64,000 nt of DNA from positions 18,531,446 through 18,595,445 of the forward strand of contig CM061223.1 of NCBI GenBank assembly GCA_030844895.1, given 5' to 3'. Shown in pieces: positions 23,159 through 34,564 of the stretch. A model generated the notes under the pieces. It searched no databases and was not told the origin of the DNA. It saw only the letters and a list, made by a program, of their open reading frames with translations. Within the stretch, counting starts at the first letter, position 1. Each line of letters starts with the position of its first letter. This DNA comes from Ambrosia x helenae. Taxonomy: Eukaryota > Streptophyta > Magnoliopsida > Asterales > Asteraceae. The translations under genes and the position numbers were made by a program.

Positions 23159-23736
23159 GTTTGAAACGGGTTGTGGATTGGAGGTCGATTTAGGGCTGAT
23201 TGTTAGGGTTTTATGGCTGGAGTTCGATTAGGGTTCATGGGGTTATAAAGAAGATGACTCGTCTGATTTAAAGGGGTTTTGAAAGTGTGGAACCCAAAAA
23301 GACAAAATTACCCCTAGACTTCACGTCTAAAATTAACTGAGTTTGCTGTCAGGGACGAAATTGGCAAAAAAACAAAAGCCTACGGACCCAGTTGTAGCAC
23401 GTTTCATTTTTGGGCAGAAGTGGCAAAAACCACCAAACCTCAGGGACGATTTTGGCTATTAACTCCTTGAAATTAACTCAATATTTGAGCCCGAATACGT
23501 GTAGTTTTTAATAGGCCCTCAAAAAAAAAATTCAACTAGGCCCAATATGATTTTAAATTTTAGAATTGTAGTTTTTAATAAGCCCACAAACTTTTTTAAC
23601 TAGGCCCATTGTGTATTTGTTCACACTTGAAATTAACCCAATATTTGAGCCCAATATTTTAACTAGGCCCATTGTATATTTTAGAATTGTAGTTTTTAAT
23701 AGGCCCTCAAAGACGTGTGATACGTAGGAAAAAAAA

Positions 23737-24345
23737 CAATTTGATGAGACTTCAAGTGTAGAAGAAGTTGTATTTTCACCCGAGGAGGATTTTAAAGTGA
23801 ATTATTTTATATGTATTGTTGATCAAGTCATTGCTTCTCTTGAAACAAGATTCGATCAATACCAAAAATTCGAAAAAAATATTTGGTTTTTTTTGTTTCC
23901 AAAAAAGTTGAAGACACTTGATGAAGCCAATCTTAAGTCGTGTTGTTATCGTCTTCAAGATGCATTGAAGTATGAAGGAGTTTCTGATATTGATGCTAAT
24001 GAACTTTATTTCGAGTTGAAGTTAATTGAGACATTTTTACCGAGTCAAACTGTCAGCCCTTTAGATGCTTTAGGCAGTTTGAAGAAGCAGCATGATTCTT
24101 ATCCTAATGTTATAAATGCTTATAGAGTGTTGTTGACAATTCCGGTAACGGTAGCATCGGCAGAAAGAAGCTTTTCTAAATTGAAGTTGTTGAAGTCTTA
24201 TTTACGGTCGACAATGTCCCAACAAAGACTTAATGGATTGGCAATGATATCTATTGAAAACGAAATATTGGAAAGTATGGAGTATAAAGACTTGATCGAG
24301 AACTTTGCTTCCAAAAACGCTAGGAGATCCACACGATTCGCTTAA
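23737..24345 (+). pseudogene. hAT transposase C-terminal dimerisation fragment
   Basis: An open frame of about 200 codons encodes the C-terminal hAT dimerisation region: PNVINAYRVLLTIPVTVASA, then ERSFSKLKLLKSYLRSTM and QQRLNGLAMISIENE. This resembles hAT transposases of the ZMYM1-like/TTF-finger group. The N-terminal zinc finger and catalytic core are absent, so it is a remnant of the hAT element that surrounds it. Confidence 0.85.
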
Positions 24346-24528
24346 GTAAGTAGGTTCGATCATTTTGTTAAAAAACTTTTGTTTTGTTTGCTTTATAATA
24401 ATTAAAGTTATATTATGTTTATATTTGAATGATGAATTTATATCATATTGCGGGGGTAAGGCTGATTTTTTTTTTCGCCAAGGGCCCAAACAAATTTTAA
24501 GATTTTCGGAGACGGCCCTGCACCGGGC

Positions 24529-25208
24529 GTTGTGTTCAAGGTCGATTACTCAACCACCACCAGCCTCTTGGCTCTCCCAGATGCGTGAAAACCCGACCTT
24601 CACCCGCCTGAAAGCACGACAATAAAATAATTTTTAAAACCTTGCCACTCCACCACAACGGTGTGGGCATTTGATCGATTTAATTTCTATCCGTTTGTGA
24701 GTTGCATATATTTCTAAAGAATGGTATAACCAGAAGAACATTTTAAAGTCATTGAGAGTTCACTTTTTGTTCAAAATTTTATAATAAGAACATAGTCCTG
24801 AATGAAAGCCAACTAATTTTTGAAATTTTTTTTCTTCGGTTTGTATCCTCAAGTAATAACTTTTCTGTACTATTATTCGACATGTAAGAAAGGACGTGGA
24901 AATGTCTGTGCAACCAAGGTGATGAGGCTTTAAAGTCTTAAAGAATAGAATATGTGCTTCCTGAGTGCATACGCTAGATATGTTGTACCAATCTCAACTT
25001 TAAATAAGAATATTCTTTTACTAAAGAAAAAGTTAAAGTGATGAATAATAATTGACCATGTAGAAGCATGGAATACCTTAATGAACAAGACAGGAGTTTT
25101 TACTGTGGATCTTGCGAACCTGCGACGAAAGGAGCAAAGAATCGACCATACCATAAAAGGTGATGGAGAGGGGGACTTGTGTAGAAAGAATTTACACAAA
25201 ATGATATT
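24529..25208. other. Spacer upstream of the RGLG-type gene, with SINE scrap
   Basis: The first 130 bases (to about 24665) contain minus-strand words (gtggagtggcaagg, ggtcgggttttc) shared with nearby SINEs, so a decayed SINE split by the hAT insertion is likely. The remainder should include the RGLG-type promoter and 5' untranslated region; no specific motif is supported. Confidence 0.4.
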
Positions 25209-28048
25209 ATGGGCAATCTAGTATCTATATTTTGTGGTGTTGGTGGAGCAAGGAAAACACCAGCAAATCGATCATCATCATTATCGCAACGAGATTTGCA
25301 ACGAGATACATCAACATCTTTTAATATGAGAAGTTCAAGTTTTGGATCAAAGCCTAGAAAAAACTACAAGAACAAGTATGAATACATTCCAGACAACTAT
25401 TCATCCCTAGAAGAGGTTCTTTCTTCATAACAACTTTTATATGTATAGTTTTTAAATACAATATTAGTTTCCAGTGCATGGTTATTAAAATGAATCAATC
25501 TAATATGAACTTCTACAAGCAAAACATTTGTTGGCCATGTGCCAAACATTTGTTGGTCATGTGCCAAACATTTATTGGTCATGTGTACTGATTAAGGTCT
25601 ATAAAGTTGTATTTACATAGAGAAAATTATGTTAAAATACCTTAAAGATTGGACTAGATTATCCTGATTTGCCCCTGTCTCCTTCTAGCTAACCTGCCTG
25701 TCCTTAAATCCTTGCCATAGCGCATATATAGTATAAGAACTTGTTCCCAAGGATAACATCTAATAGAAGTTGAATTAATAAGTTAAAAAGCCTCACATGG
25801 ATGTTTGTTAGGTATGAATCATCCATGAAACACATGATCACAAATCACAAAACATAAGAATATTGAAACCAAACAACACAATGATTAAGTTTTCATGGTT
25901 TGGTCCAAGGTAAAGACCTTAGGGGCTAGCCCACTTAGTAAAGGCACACGCTTTTTACGCCTTTTAGAAGGGAGATGCATGTTCAAACTTGGGCAAGGGA
26001 GTAGTAGATTTATGTGTCTGCCGATAAAAAAAAGTAGATTTATGTGTGTAGAGTAGGGGTAACGGTTGGCATTCAAAAAAATATATATACGCCTATCTTA
26101 TCACCTCTGTTTTTCGATACACCATGATTTAGGTTTACGTACAATTACCTTTGACTTATGCTTTATAGAGATTGGATTGTGTTAAAATCCCCTAAACTCA
26201 TAATACTAATTTTTGCTCTTGGAGAACCATGCAAAGGGCATCCCCTCATACACCCGCTCAAACCACTCTTGCAGTATATATTATTAGGCTATGGGGTGTG
26301 GAGACATGAAAAAGTTCATGTCTCCATGCCACATAGGATAGAGTAAACACACAACAAAATGGGTCATGAGTGGGGTGTGGAGCCATAAAAGACACATTTA
26401 TTATTAATAATATTAAATGTAATAAAAGTAATAATATTAAATGTTTGATTGGCGTGATAAATTTAAAAAAAAAAACAAAGAAAGGAAATGACCTAATTGG
26501 TCCGTCCATTTCATCTTGCATGGAACGGGGGACGGGGGGAAGTGGGACGGGGGTGAGGGGTGGTGTAGCATGTCTTGGACATGGAAAAAGTGCGAGACGG
26601 GGGGGGGGGGGGGGAGGGCGTCTGCACACCCCATAGTCTTAGCATTTTAGCAGCAAGATATTCAATAACTTATTCCCTAGGATAGAATCCGACAAAAGTG
26701 TGTCGCAACAATTCTAACTCGACTCCAAACTTAATAATATGCACATGGAGGTTGATCACATCAACCCAGGTGTGTTACACCATGTAAAACAAGTAATCCT
26801 ATTCGGTGAGCTAATAACTGTTGAACTATGAACTACATTACATATGCTCTTTCTATAGAGATATTCATTATTAGCAAGTGAGACAGCTAGTTAAACACAA
26901 CCAACACATACTTATCTCCAATTCACATTGATGCACACACACGGGTGGCTCAACCTAATTCAAACCTCAGACACTAATTTATATAACTTTCTAGTTTAAT
27001 TGCAATTTCAATATGTAACATCATGTGTTCTTTGGCTAGCCTTTCTTTATGGATGTTAACCTAACATTATTTCATTGTATAAGTCTCTATATACTCTTGC
27101 ATTTTCCTTATGCACTCTATATGGAAACTAGTTGATTATGTATCTATTCTTTAGATTACTTTCCTAAGAATCAAATCTCGAATACCTTCAATTGTGACCT
27201 TAGTGGTTCTGTATATGGTAAGGTTTCTTGACTAGCTCTTACGTACGTAATGAAATAGTAACAAGAGTCTCGAACTTTATCATTAAACATAATATAATAT
27301 AAATAGATTAGCTTTGACATTATTGAATTAAACTAGACTTCTTGGTAGGTAATACGCGAACCTTGCTTAATACATTTTTTGATATGTTGGTTCTCATATA
27401 TGTTGGGCAACACACGATGAAATTGCGAGTGCACTTCTAGCCGATATTATTGTGAGTCACATTCTTATAAACACATACCATATCACATCATGTGTGATGC
27501 ATCTTCTCATGTTCACTTGTGTATTTAGTCTTTCTTTAGATTCTTCCAAAAATTCAAATCATCGTCTTCGAACTTGTCAATCTTCATCTTCCTTTCTTCT
27601 ATTATTGCTCTTGATGAACCTAAAAGGCCTTGTATGAACTCTTTGGATAAATCATCCAACAAACATATGTTGATGATCACACAAACACAAAATTCAATGA
27701 AACTTGAATCATATATAGCAAGAAACCAATAAAGGTCGGTTTTTACGTGGTTAGCTCAAAGGGAAGATACATGCTCCACAACCATAGTAGCAAAAACAAT
27801 CTTATTATTTCTCTTTTTGGTAGAGATTTATTAGGGTGTAACGTTACATAAGAGTTGTATTTCAAGAGGTTGTATTAGGTTATAATCCATATTACCTGGG
27901 CAATAGTCAGGCTGCTGCTTTCGGAGAACCAGCTAGATTGCTCATGCAGCCCCTTCAAAAATGAATTATTTTAATAAACCATACATGAAAAAGTTTATCA
28001 TGTGTGACATGAATGCCATTTCAAAGTTCCTATTTTAATTACTAATTA

Positions 28049-28089
<41 letters not shown>

Positions 28090-31000
28090 AGAGATATGAA
28101 CTAGATTTGAATTTCATTTTGTAGGTTACAAAGGCACTAAGAGAATCTGGATTAGAGTCATCTAACCTTATCCTTGGTATAGATTTCACCAAGAGTAACG
28201 AATGGACAGGTTTGTTGCCTCCGATTTTGATAGTTTGCTTTCTGAGTCCATTACTTTTTGTAATGATTTCTAATCATTTTCCCAACTATTTGATAGGTTT
28301 AGATTCTATATTTTATGTACAATTGTTGGATTTTCTTTTAATAATCTTCTCAATCTGTGTACATGTGGAACGACTTTTCAAGAAAAAAGCTACTATAGTT
28401 TGATAGTGAGATCACAAAAAACAATCTTCAAGCATTATCTATACATTCTTCTAAAAAAGTACACTCTTCGATCAATGATAATACTACTATAAAGTAAGAA
28501 CTAGAACATGAATCTTAGTATATACCATAGATGTGAGCACATTGCTGAATCACGTATGTGTACATGTTCGATTTTTCCCTTTTTGCCACAACTATAATTA
28601 GTATGCTTAATTGCTTATTAACGCTAGGAAATCTAAACACCAAGTTTTGTTTGTAATAGGTAAAGTTTCGTTCAATAATCGCAGCCTTCACGCCATTGGG
28701 GATTCTCCAAATCCATATGAGAAGGCCATATCAATTATTGGAGAAACTCTTGCTCCGTTTGACGATGACAATTTAATTCCTTGTTTTGGATTTGGTGATT
28801 GTAGGTCTTCATCCATAAATCACAATTTTGAAAATATGTTTACTAGTCATCTAATTATGCTCATGATTTTTCCTAGTGACAACACACGATCAAGAAGTGT
28901 TTAATTTTCATGACGACGGCTCCCCTTGTCATGGATTTGAAGAAGTCTTAAATTGCTACAAGAGGATTGTCACAAACGTGCAGTTGGCTGGTATACTTGA
29001 CATGTTTCTATTCTTGATGGAAAATAGACTGTACTTGAAAAATGAACCAATAAAACAAAATTTTGTTTGAAGGCCCAACATCTTACGCGCCTGTTGTCGA
29101 AGCTGCCATGGATATAGTAGAGAAAAGTGGAGGTCAATTCCATATACTAGTTATCATAGCCGATGGCCAGGTCGGTATTAAACATCACTCTCCTTATCTC
29201 TAACTACATTTAAAAAAAATCCATTTGTAACTTGTTGTCCCCATGGAAGAGCTAAAACTCCCTCACTATAGTTCCATGTTTTTCCATGGAAAACATTATA
29301 TTCTCAAACATTTTAATTTCCTTGTGACCACCCTAGCAAACAACTATGATATTCTACTGCAAATGCAACTTTATGCATTGAATGGTGTTTTAGTGATGGA
29401 GATTTTTCATCTTGAGTGAAGGTTACAAGAGGCATCAATACAAATCAAGGGGAACTCAGTGTACAAGAGCAGAAAACTATTAGCTCAATTGTTGAAGCAA
29501 GGTATTTCTTCAAATGATAATCATCTTTCTCTCTGTGTAACAATGCCTTGGTTAATTGATTCATGTTTCAACTTGCTGAGTGATTTCCTTTCACTAGTTT
29601 CCATATATATATTTCTCATTTTTGATAATGAAATATATTAGTAGACTACTATTTAACTGTTCTAGTTGCCATATTTTATAATCAAACACTAGACATCTAG
29701 ATTTTTTTTGTTTTCAGTGCGTATCCTCTGGTAATCGTTCTTGTTGGTGTTGGCGATGGCCCTTGGGCTGACATGAAAAAGTTTGATGACAAGATTCCTA
29801 CTCGCGGATTTGATAACTTTCAGGTACAAACACATCCTTCAATTTCAATAAACTCTTATTCAGTTTTCTCAAGAGTGTTGTAGAAGTTTTTTGATCTCAG
29901 AATTTCTTTATTGAAATTTGGTTATTAGAATTTTTCTAAAAGATTGGAAGCATTCTTATTCGTTTGAAGATGAAATTAGTAGTGTTTATCTTAAAAGACA
30001 ATTCATGGAACTTTGGTCTTATTAATTGCAGTTTGTTAATTTTACTGGTATCATGTCCACAAATCTAAGCCCAGCTAAGAAAGAAGCAGCTTTTGCACTC
30101 GCTGCCCTTATGGAGATCCCGATACAATATGACGCTGTCAATGAACTTGGCTTACTCGGGTATGTATACCATCAAGTTTATAATGTACATTAGTTTTTCC
30201 TCCATGTTTCCATCGGAAGATAAACATGATCAATGATAAATAAAGGGAATAAATAATTTTGATACACTTTAAATATGATTAATCTTGAATTATTCTTTTC
30301 ATGTTTGAATTGTCCAAATAAGGCAAGTTACAAGGAAACCAAAGAGAATACTTCCACGGCGACCTCCTGGTCCAAGGGGCCGCACTCAGTCTATAAATGA
30401 CCCAACACCAACACAAGATGATGAAAATAAGGTTCTACCACTTCACTCAATACTATGATAGATTGATAGTACTTGCATTGACTGTGGGGGTCAAACTACT
30501 TTTTATTTCAAAACCTATGTAAAATTGTTCTAAGTTTTGGAAAAAAAAAATAAATACTATAATTGCATTGTTATTGAAAAAGGTTTTCCAAAGTATGGAA
30601 ATGTTCCTTCTAATTTGTTATAAAACGCACATCGATCCCTTTTGAATTCGATAATAAAGTTTGACCTCAAAGGATTAGTTTCCCCTGTATGTTTTAGTAG
30701 ACTTAATTGACTCCTTTTTTTCTTTCTTTTGTTTTTGCTCTACTGAAGATTTGCCCAATCTGTCTAACGAATGAAAAGGATATGGCCTTCGGATGTGGAC
30801 ACATGGTGAGTTTCGTTGCTCTTATTAAGTTTCTATTCTTGTTTATGTGTAAGACACCTTATAAAATGAGCGGTGACCCAAAAGTTTTGTTCAAATGTAT
30901 CATGAATTCATGATGTTGTGGCATGTCTTCTGCCCATTAATCTGATATGGCACAAAAACAACTTGTTGTCGCTAAAATCATTAGTAGTTAACTAAGCAAA

Positions 31001-31154
31001 CATATTTACAAAATTGTTGCTCGCAGTGAGATTTGTCGGTTATTTATTAACATAAATGATGCAACAGGCTTGCCGAGAATGTGGAACACAATTAAGTCGT
31101 TGCCACATATGTCGCCAACAAATCAGCTCCCGGATCAGGCTATACACGGGGTGA
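25209..31154 (+). CDS. RGLG: RGLG-type copine/RING E3 ubiquitin ligase
   Basis: Eleven exons: 25209-25415, 28125-28209, 28660-28800, 28877-28990, 29073-29170, 29422-29501, 29718-29823, 30032-30159, 30323-30431, 30749-30805, 31068-31154; 403 residues with consistent phases. MGNLVSIFC at the start is an N-myristoylation signal with a likely palmitoylated C9. A copine/von Willebrand A domain begins near residue 70, with a MIDAS-like IDFTKSN (D89, T91, S93) and YAPVVEAAMDIVEKSGGQFH. The C-terminus is a C3HC4 RING (CPICLTNEKDMAFGCGH, CREC, CHIC) at about 358-395. In Arabidopsis RGLG proteins are plasma-membrane-associated ligases in stress, ABA, auxin and jasmonate signalling. The 2.7-kb first intron is full of repeats. 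No coding damage is seen. Which RGLG paralogue it is cannot be decided here. Confidence 0.93.
25518..25582. repeat. 22-bp tandem repeat, three copies
   Basis: Three near-identical copies of a unit containing aaacatttgttggtcatgtg in RGLG-type intron 1. No function is evident. Confidence 0.8.
26003..26047 (+). repeat. 15-nt retroposed tail with 15-bp duplication
   Basis: An exact direct repeat agtagatttatgtgt (26003-26017 and 26033-26047) encloses only ctgccgataaaaaaa. The enclosed bases look like the 3' end of a SINE (compare ttcgccgtac before the A tail at 16423-16540), so this may be an extremely 5'-truncated insertion. The sequence just upstream (25935-26000) has A-box- and B-box-like words of an older SINE. 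Confidence 0.55.
26287..26638. mobile_element. Harbinger-type MITE in RGLG-type intron 1
   Basis: Ends ggctatggggtgtgg and cacaccccatagtc are inverted repeats, flanked by TTA at 26284-26286 and 26639-26641. The interior has an AT-rich stretch and a 16-nt G run (26599-26614). Proline- or glycine-rich ORFs across it are artefacts. Confidence 0.9.
28051..28086. repeat. (TA)n microsatellite
   Basis: About 17-18 TA units in RGLG-type intron 1, ending roughly 40 bp before exon 2. Confidence 0.9.
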
Positions 31155-32057
31155 TTATATAGTCAGACATAATATGTACAAACTAATTCAACTATATGAA
31201 ATTTGTAAGTTGTTTAATTGAATCTGGTGATATCTAAAGGAAAAATACGAACAATATGAGATACGCAAGGTTTACTACTTCATTGATGTCCATTTTTATC
31301 ATCTTAAAATGGATAGATGGTAATACTGTCACATTCTATGTATATCCAAAAAACTGTGTGTATTTGCATTCATTGGAAATTAAATAGTAATCTCTGTGTT
31401 TTATGTAATAGCAATAGATTATAAGCGTCAAGTCGTACCAACTCCTTCACGAGTTAGATAAAACATATGCTACATTTGTTGAACTAAAATAAGGATTACT
31501 TGCTTCATTAGGCACCTCAATTAAATTAACAGTGTACTAATGTTTGGAAATCATACGAAAACAGCGGGGAGAAACAAAGCTTAACATACTAGTTTCTCAT
31601 ACTACATCCTCACTGTCATAATATGTCAACAATCGTATAAAAAATGTTAAAAGTTACGGCCAAAATGTAAAACAAGTATAATAGATCAACTTTGCTAGCA
31701 ATGTTTACTCTAAATTGCGTTACACCATCCGCATTATACCCACATTTTAAGTCCTAACGCTAGGGCAATATTAAGTGCTGCAGCCTGCAGTTTTTATTAA
31801 CATGAGTTGTGTATACATATATATCAACTAATTTTATATTGAAATGTCCCATAAAATTAATAAAGCAATGGCCCGCGGGCTAATGTAACATCAAAATTAA
31901 TATATCAAATATTCAATTTCGATCAGAAGAAAGTTTAGAACAAATACAATAAGCCACATTATTTTTATGGAGTTCTTTTTCTTAAACTTATTAGAACTGA
32001 TAATCCTTAAAGACTAAAACCAACAGTCCATTTATTATCTAATTAAAAACAATTAAC
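31155..32057. other. Convergent spacer between two genes
   Basis: AT-rich DNA between the 3' ends of the RGLG-type gene (plus) and the DUF1639-like gene (minus). It presumably holds both 3' untranslated regions. No other gene or bounded repeat is seen. Confidence 0.5.
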
Positions 32058-32545
32058 TCAATAGCGTTTTGACGAAAACGGGCCATATGACTTCTGAAGA
32101 GTCTCTGCGGTATGGCCATCCAATGAACCACCAGGAAAGAGAACCTGCAAAAGTAGTACCACGAAGTATATTAGCACGTGACATGTGAATAAATCTATAA
32201 AACTGAATACATATAGAGTGTTTATATATTTACTTCAAGATCATCCTTCATTTTCTTGGTTCTCTTCTTCTTGTACCTAAGTGGCCGTCTACCTGTCATC
32301 GCAAACAGATCGCTTTCAATCTGCTCTTTAGTGAGTGTAATGGAGATCCTTTGCGGTTTTGGCTGACCACCTTCTTCTTGTGGAACCAGCTGCTTATTCT
32401 TCAACATAACATTCTGGTCTTTTTCAGTTGGTTGTGATGCACTGGTCCCACTGTTTTGTCCTAGGATCATTTTATCCTTCATATCATAAAGTGCCACATT
32501 AGCAAAAGTATGAAGGTGGTGAGAGTTTGAGTTTGGTGATGCCAT
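32058..32545 (-). CDS. Small DUF1639-like protein
   Basis: Two exons on the minus strand, 32545-32234 and 32144-32058, encode 132 residues. The core matches the plant-specific DUF1639 pattern: RISITLTKEQIESDLFAMTG, then a basic RRPLRYKKKRTKK run, then a conserved LFPG after the intron (VLFPGGSLDGHTAETL). The family has no known biochemical role; the basic cluster suggests a nuclear protein, which is inference. I start at the ATG before ASPNSNSHH (32545); upstream in-frame codons to 32698 look like leader. Usual family members are longer and have LWL after LFPG, so this copy is short and divergent. Confidence 0.65.
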
Positions 32546-33865
32546 TTTTTCTTCAAGTTTGTAACACAAAAGTGGTTGAATACACAAGGAGCTTTGGCAA
32601 ATAAATAATGTTAATACTCTTATTATCAGATGTTGATAATAAGATTTTCTTTTCAAAAATGAATTTGACAGCTTTAATGTTAAGAGGCTTTCATTCAAAA
32701 TAATTTTATATAATTGAAGACATTACTTATTTTCCATTTGTGTTACTTTTTTTTAAGCACAAATGCAAAAATGATTTAATACTTTTTGTAATACTAATTG
32801 CCTTACCTATTTTACATGTATGATTTTGTGCTAATTCAAACGGTATCCACTTATGCCCACCTTTTTTGCTTGATTTATTGAAAAAGTATTTAGTTTATGT
32901 TAACAATGGAAGAATAACTTATAGTTAATGTATTTGAAGCACAATAAGATAATATCTTGTACCAACATTAATTAAAATTAATATTACATATTCTTTAATC
33001 CTTGTCCATTTTGATAACTACTAATTATTTACCAAATATATTCCAATTAAAAGATATATGCATAGAGAACCAAAAATATAAGAACCTCTTCAAAAAGTGT
33101 AGAAGAATTTATCAGATCTGCTTGATATATGTAATGAATTTTTTTCTAGTTAAGCTAAATACGCATTGTAATGTCGTAAATACATGTATTCATTAGTCAA
33201 TACACTATAGCTTTTAATAACAAATAATGGTTTTGGTTTTATACGTATAGATATACATATATATAATGTGTTTTCACGTTAATTACAAAAAAAAATGTTC
33301 AGCTATAAATACAAGGTTTAGTGACGAAACCAAAAAAATTCATCTAAAAGGTCATAAAATTATAATAAAAGAAAAAAAATGGGGACGTGTGTTATTCATT
33401 GGAGCTATCTACTTTTTAGTTTTTCATTATCTTTCTCCTACTTAATTGTGGATACTTATTTTTTAACTAAAAACGGTTATTATATCATTAACCAAATGAA
33501 TTTATTATAAAGTTAGCTATTAATTTTCTAAATAAACTTATATTTTTTTATTTAAAATCTTTAGTAAGTTAAGTATTATGTTTGTTAAATAAATATTAAA
33601 AAACAAACAGTAGAGAAAACCATGGGGTCGGGGTACCCGTACGCCTCATCCGTTGAGGTTATCTACCTTTTAGTTTTCTCGCATCTCTATTACTTAATTA
33701 TGTATACTTATTTCTTAAGTAAAGATAGTTATTATATCATTAACCAAGTTAATTTAATATAAAACTAATTATGAATTGTTAATTTATATTTTTTACTTAA
33801 AATCTTAATCAAGTATAAAATTATGTTGGTAGAAATATTTTAAAAATTGAAGAATAATGAATATA
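32546..33865. other. AT-rich intergenic DNA with a degenerate duplication
   Basis: No gene seen. Two imperfect direct copies of about 180-200 bp lie at roughly 33398-33600 and 33652-33835, each with ttattatatcattaaccaa, so the interval arose partly by local duplication. Confidence 0.5.
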
Positions 33866-33875
33866 ATTGTTTCTA

Positions 33876-34554
33876 GGGGAAATGGATTTAAATGCTCCCA
33901 ACTATCGCCTATTGGCGGATAATATTTCCAACTTTCACTTTGGTCATTAGCACTCTCAACTTGCAACGTATTTTGTTCCATCATCCCCAAACTAATGTAG
34001 GTCTAACCTGGTTAGTCTTCGTGGTAAAAATGTAAAAACCTAAACTTAAGGGATAGTCTATGTGGGAAAAATATAAAAAACTAAACTTAAGGGACCTATT
34101 TTGAAACTTTTTATTTAAACACCCCCCCCCCCCCCCTCTCTTCTTTCTCTCTCTAAAACACCACCACTATCTGCCACCAACCCACCAGACTTTCATCGGA
34201 ATCTTACCGGAGAATGCATCTCCGTCACCACTACAAAGTCAACGCCACCTCATTAAGATGGGTGTTCTTCGAGTTACAGAGCTTCGATTGTGTTGATGAT
34301 GGTTGTTCTTGGTCTTTGATGGTTGTTCAAAAAAGGTCCCTTAAGTTTAGTTTTTTATATTTTTCCAACATAGACTATCCCTTAAGTTTAGGTTTTTACA
34401 TTTTTGTCATGAAGACTAACCAGGTTAGACCTCCGTTAGTTTTGGGGTGATGGAAGAAAATAAGTTGCAAGTTGGGAGTGATAATGGCCAAAGTGAAAGT
34501 TGGGAGTATTATCTGTCAATAGACAATAGTTGAGAGTATTTAAATCCATTTCCC
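33876..34554. mobile_element. Non-autonomous MULE-like element (679 bp)
   Basis: Long TIRs of about 220-230 bp (left 33876-34110, right 34330-34554), with ends ggggaaatggatttaaatg and taaatccatttccc. An exact 10-bp duplication attgtttcta lies at 33866-33875 and 34555-34564. Both arms carry the block cctaaacttaagggata. The short spacer includes a 15-nt C run (34122-34136). No transposase. Confidence 0.9.
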
Positions 34555-34564
34555 ATTGTTTCTA

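Larger units (their letters stand above)
18477..23465 (+). mobile_element. Intact two-gene Mutator-like element (4,989 bp)
   Basis: The termini gagttaatagcc / ggctattaactc are perfect inverted repeats. The first 113 bp (18477-18589) and last 113 bp (23353-23465) are identical in inverted comparison, and weaker similarity extends to about 200 bp. An exact 10-bp duplication cttgaaatta lies at 18467-18476 and 23466-23475, in the 9-11 bp range of MULEs. It carries a transposase gene (18775-22257, plus) and a convergent GRF zinc-finger gene (23158-22762, minus), both open. The starts lie 298 and 307 bp inside the two ends, so each TIR probably supplies a promoter. Identical TIRs, the perfect duplication and open genes imply recent insertion and possible autonomy. 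Confidence 0.93.
18275..24520 (+). mobile_element. hAT transposon interrupted by a MULE
   Basis: The left end is cagtgccggctctgagg and the right end is ggagacggccctg, imperfect hAT TIRs, with an exact 8-bp duplication caccgggc at 18267-18274 and 24521-24528. Excluding the 4,989-bp MULE nested at 18477-23465, the hAT is only about 1.25 kb and keeps just the C-terminal dimerisation part of its transposase (23737-24345), so it is defective. A block of about 100 bp (aggcccaat... to ...cacttgaaatta) occurs both left of the MULE (18379-18476) and right of it (23538-23632). Confidence 0.9.

Noticed and set aside
26258..26636. Proline-rich and glycine-rich ORFs
   Set aside because: They cover a Harbinger-type MITE with a G run and have no supporting similarity.
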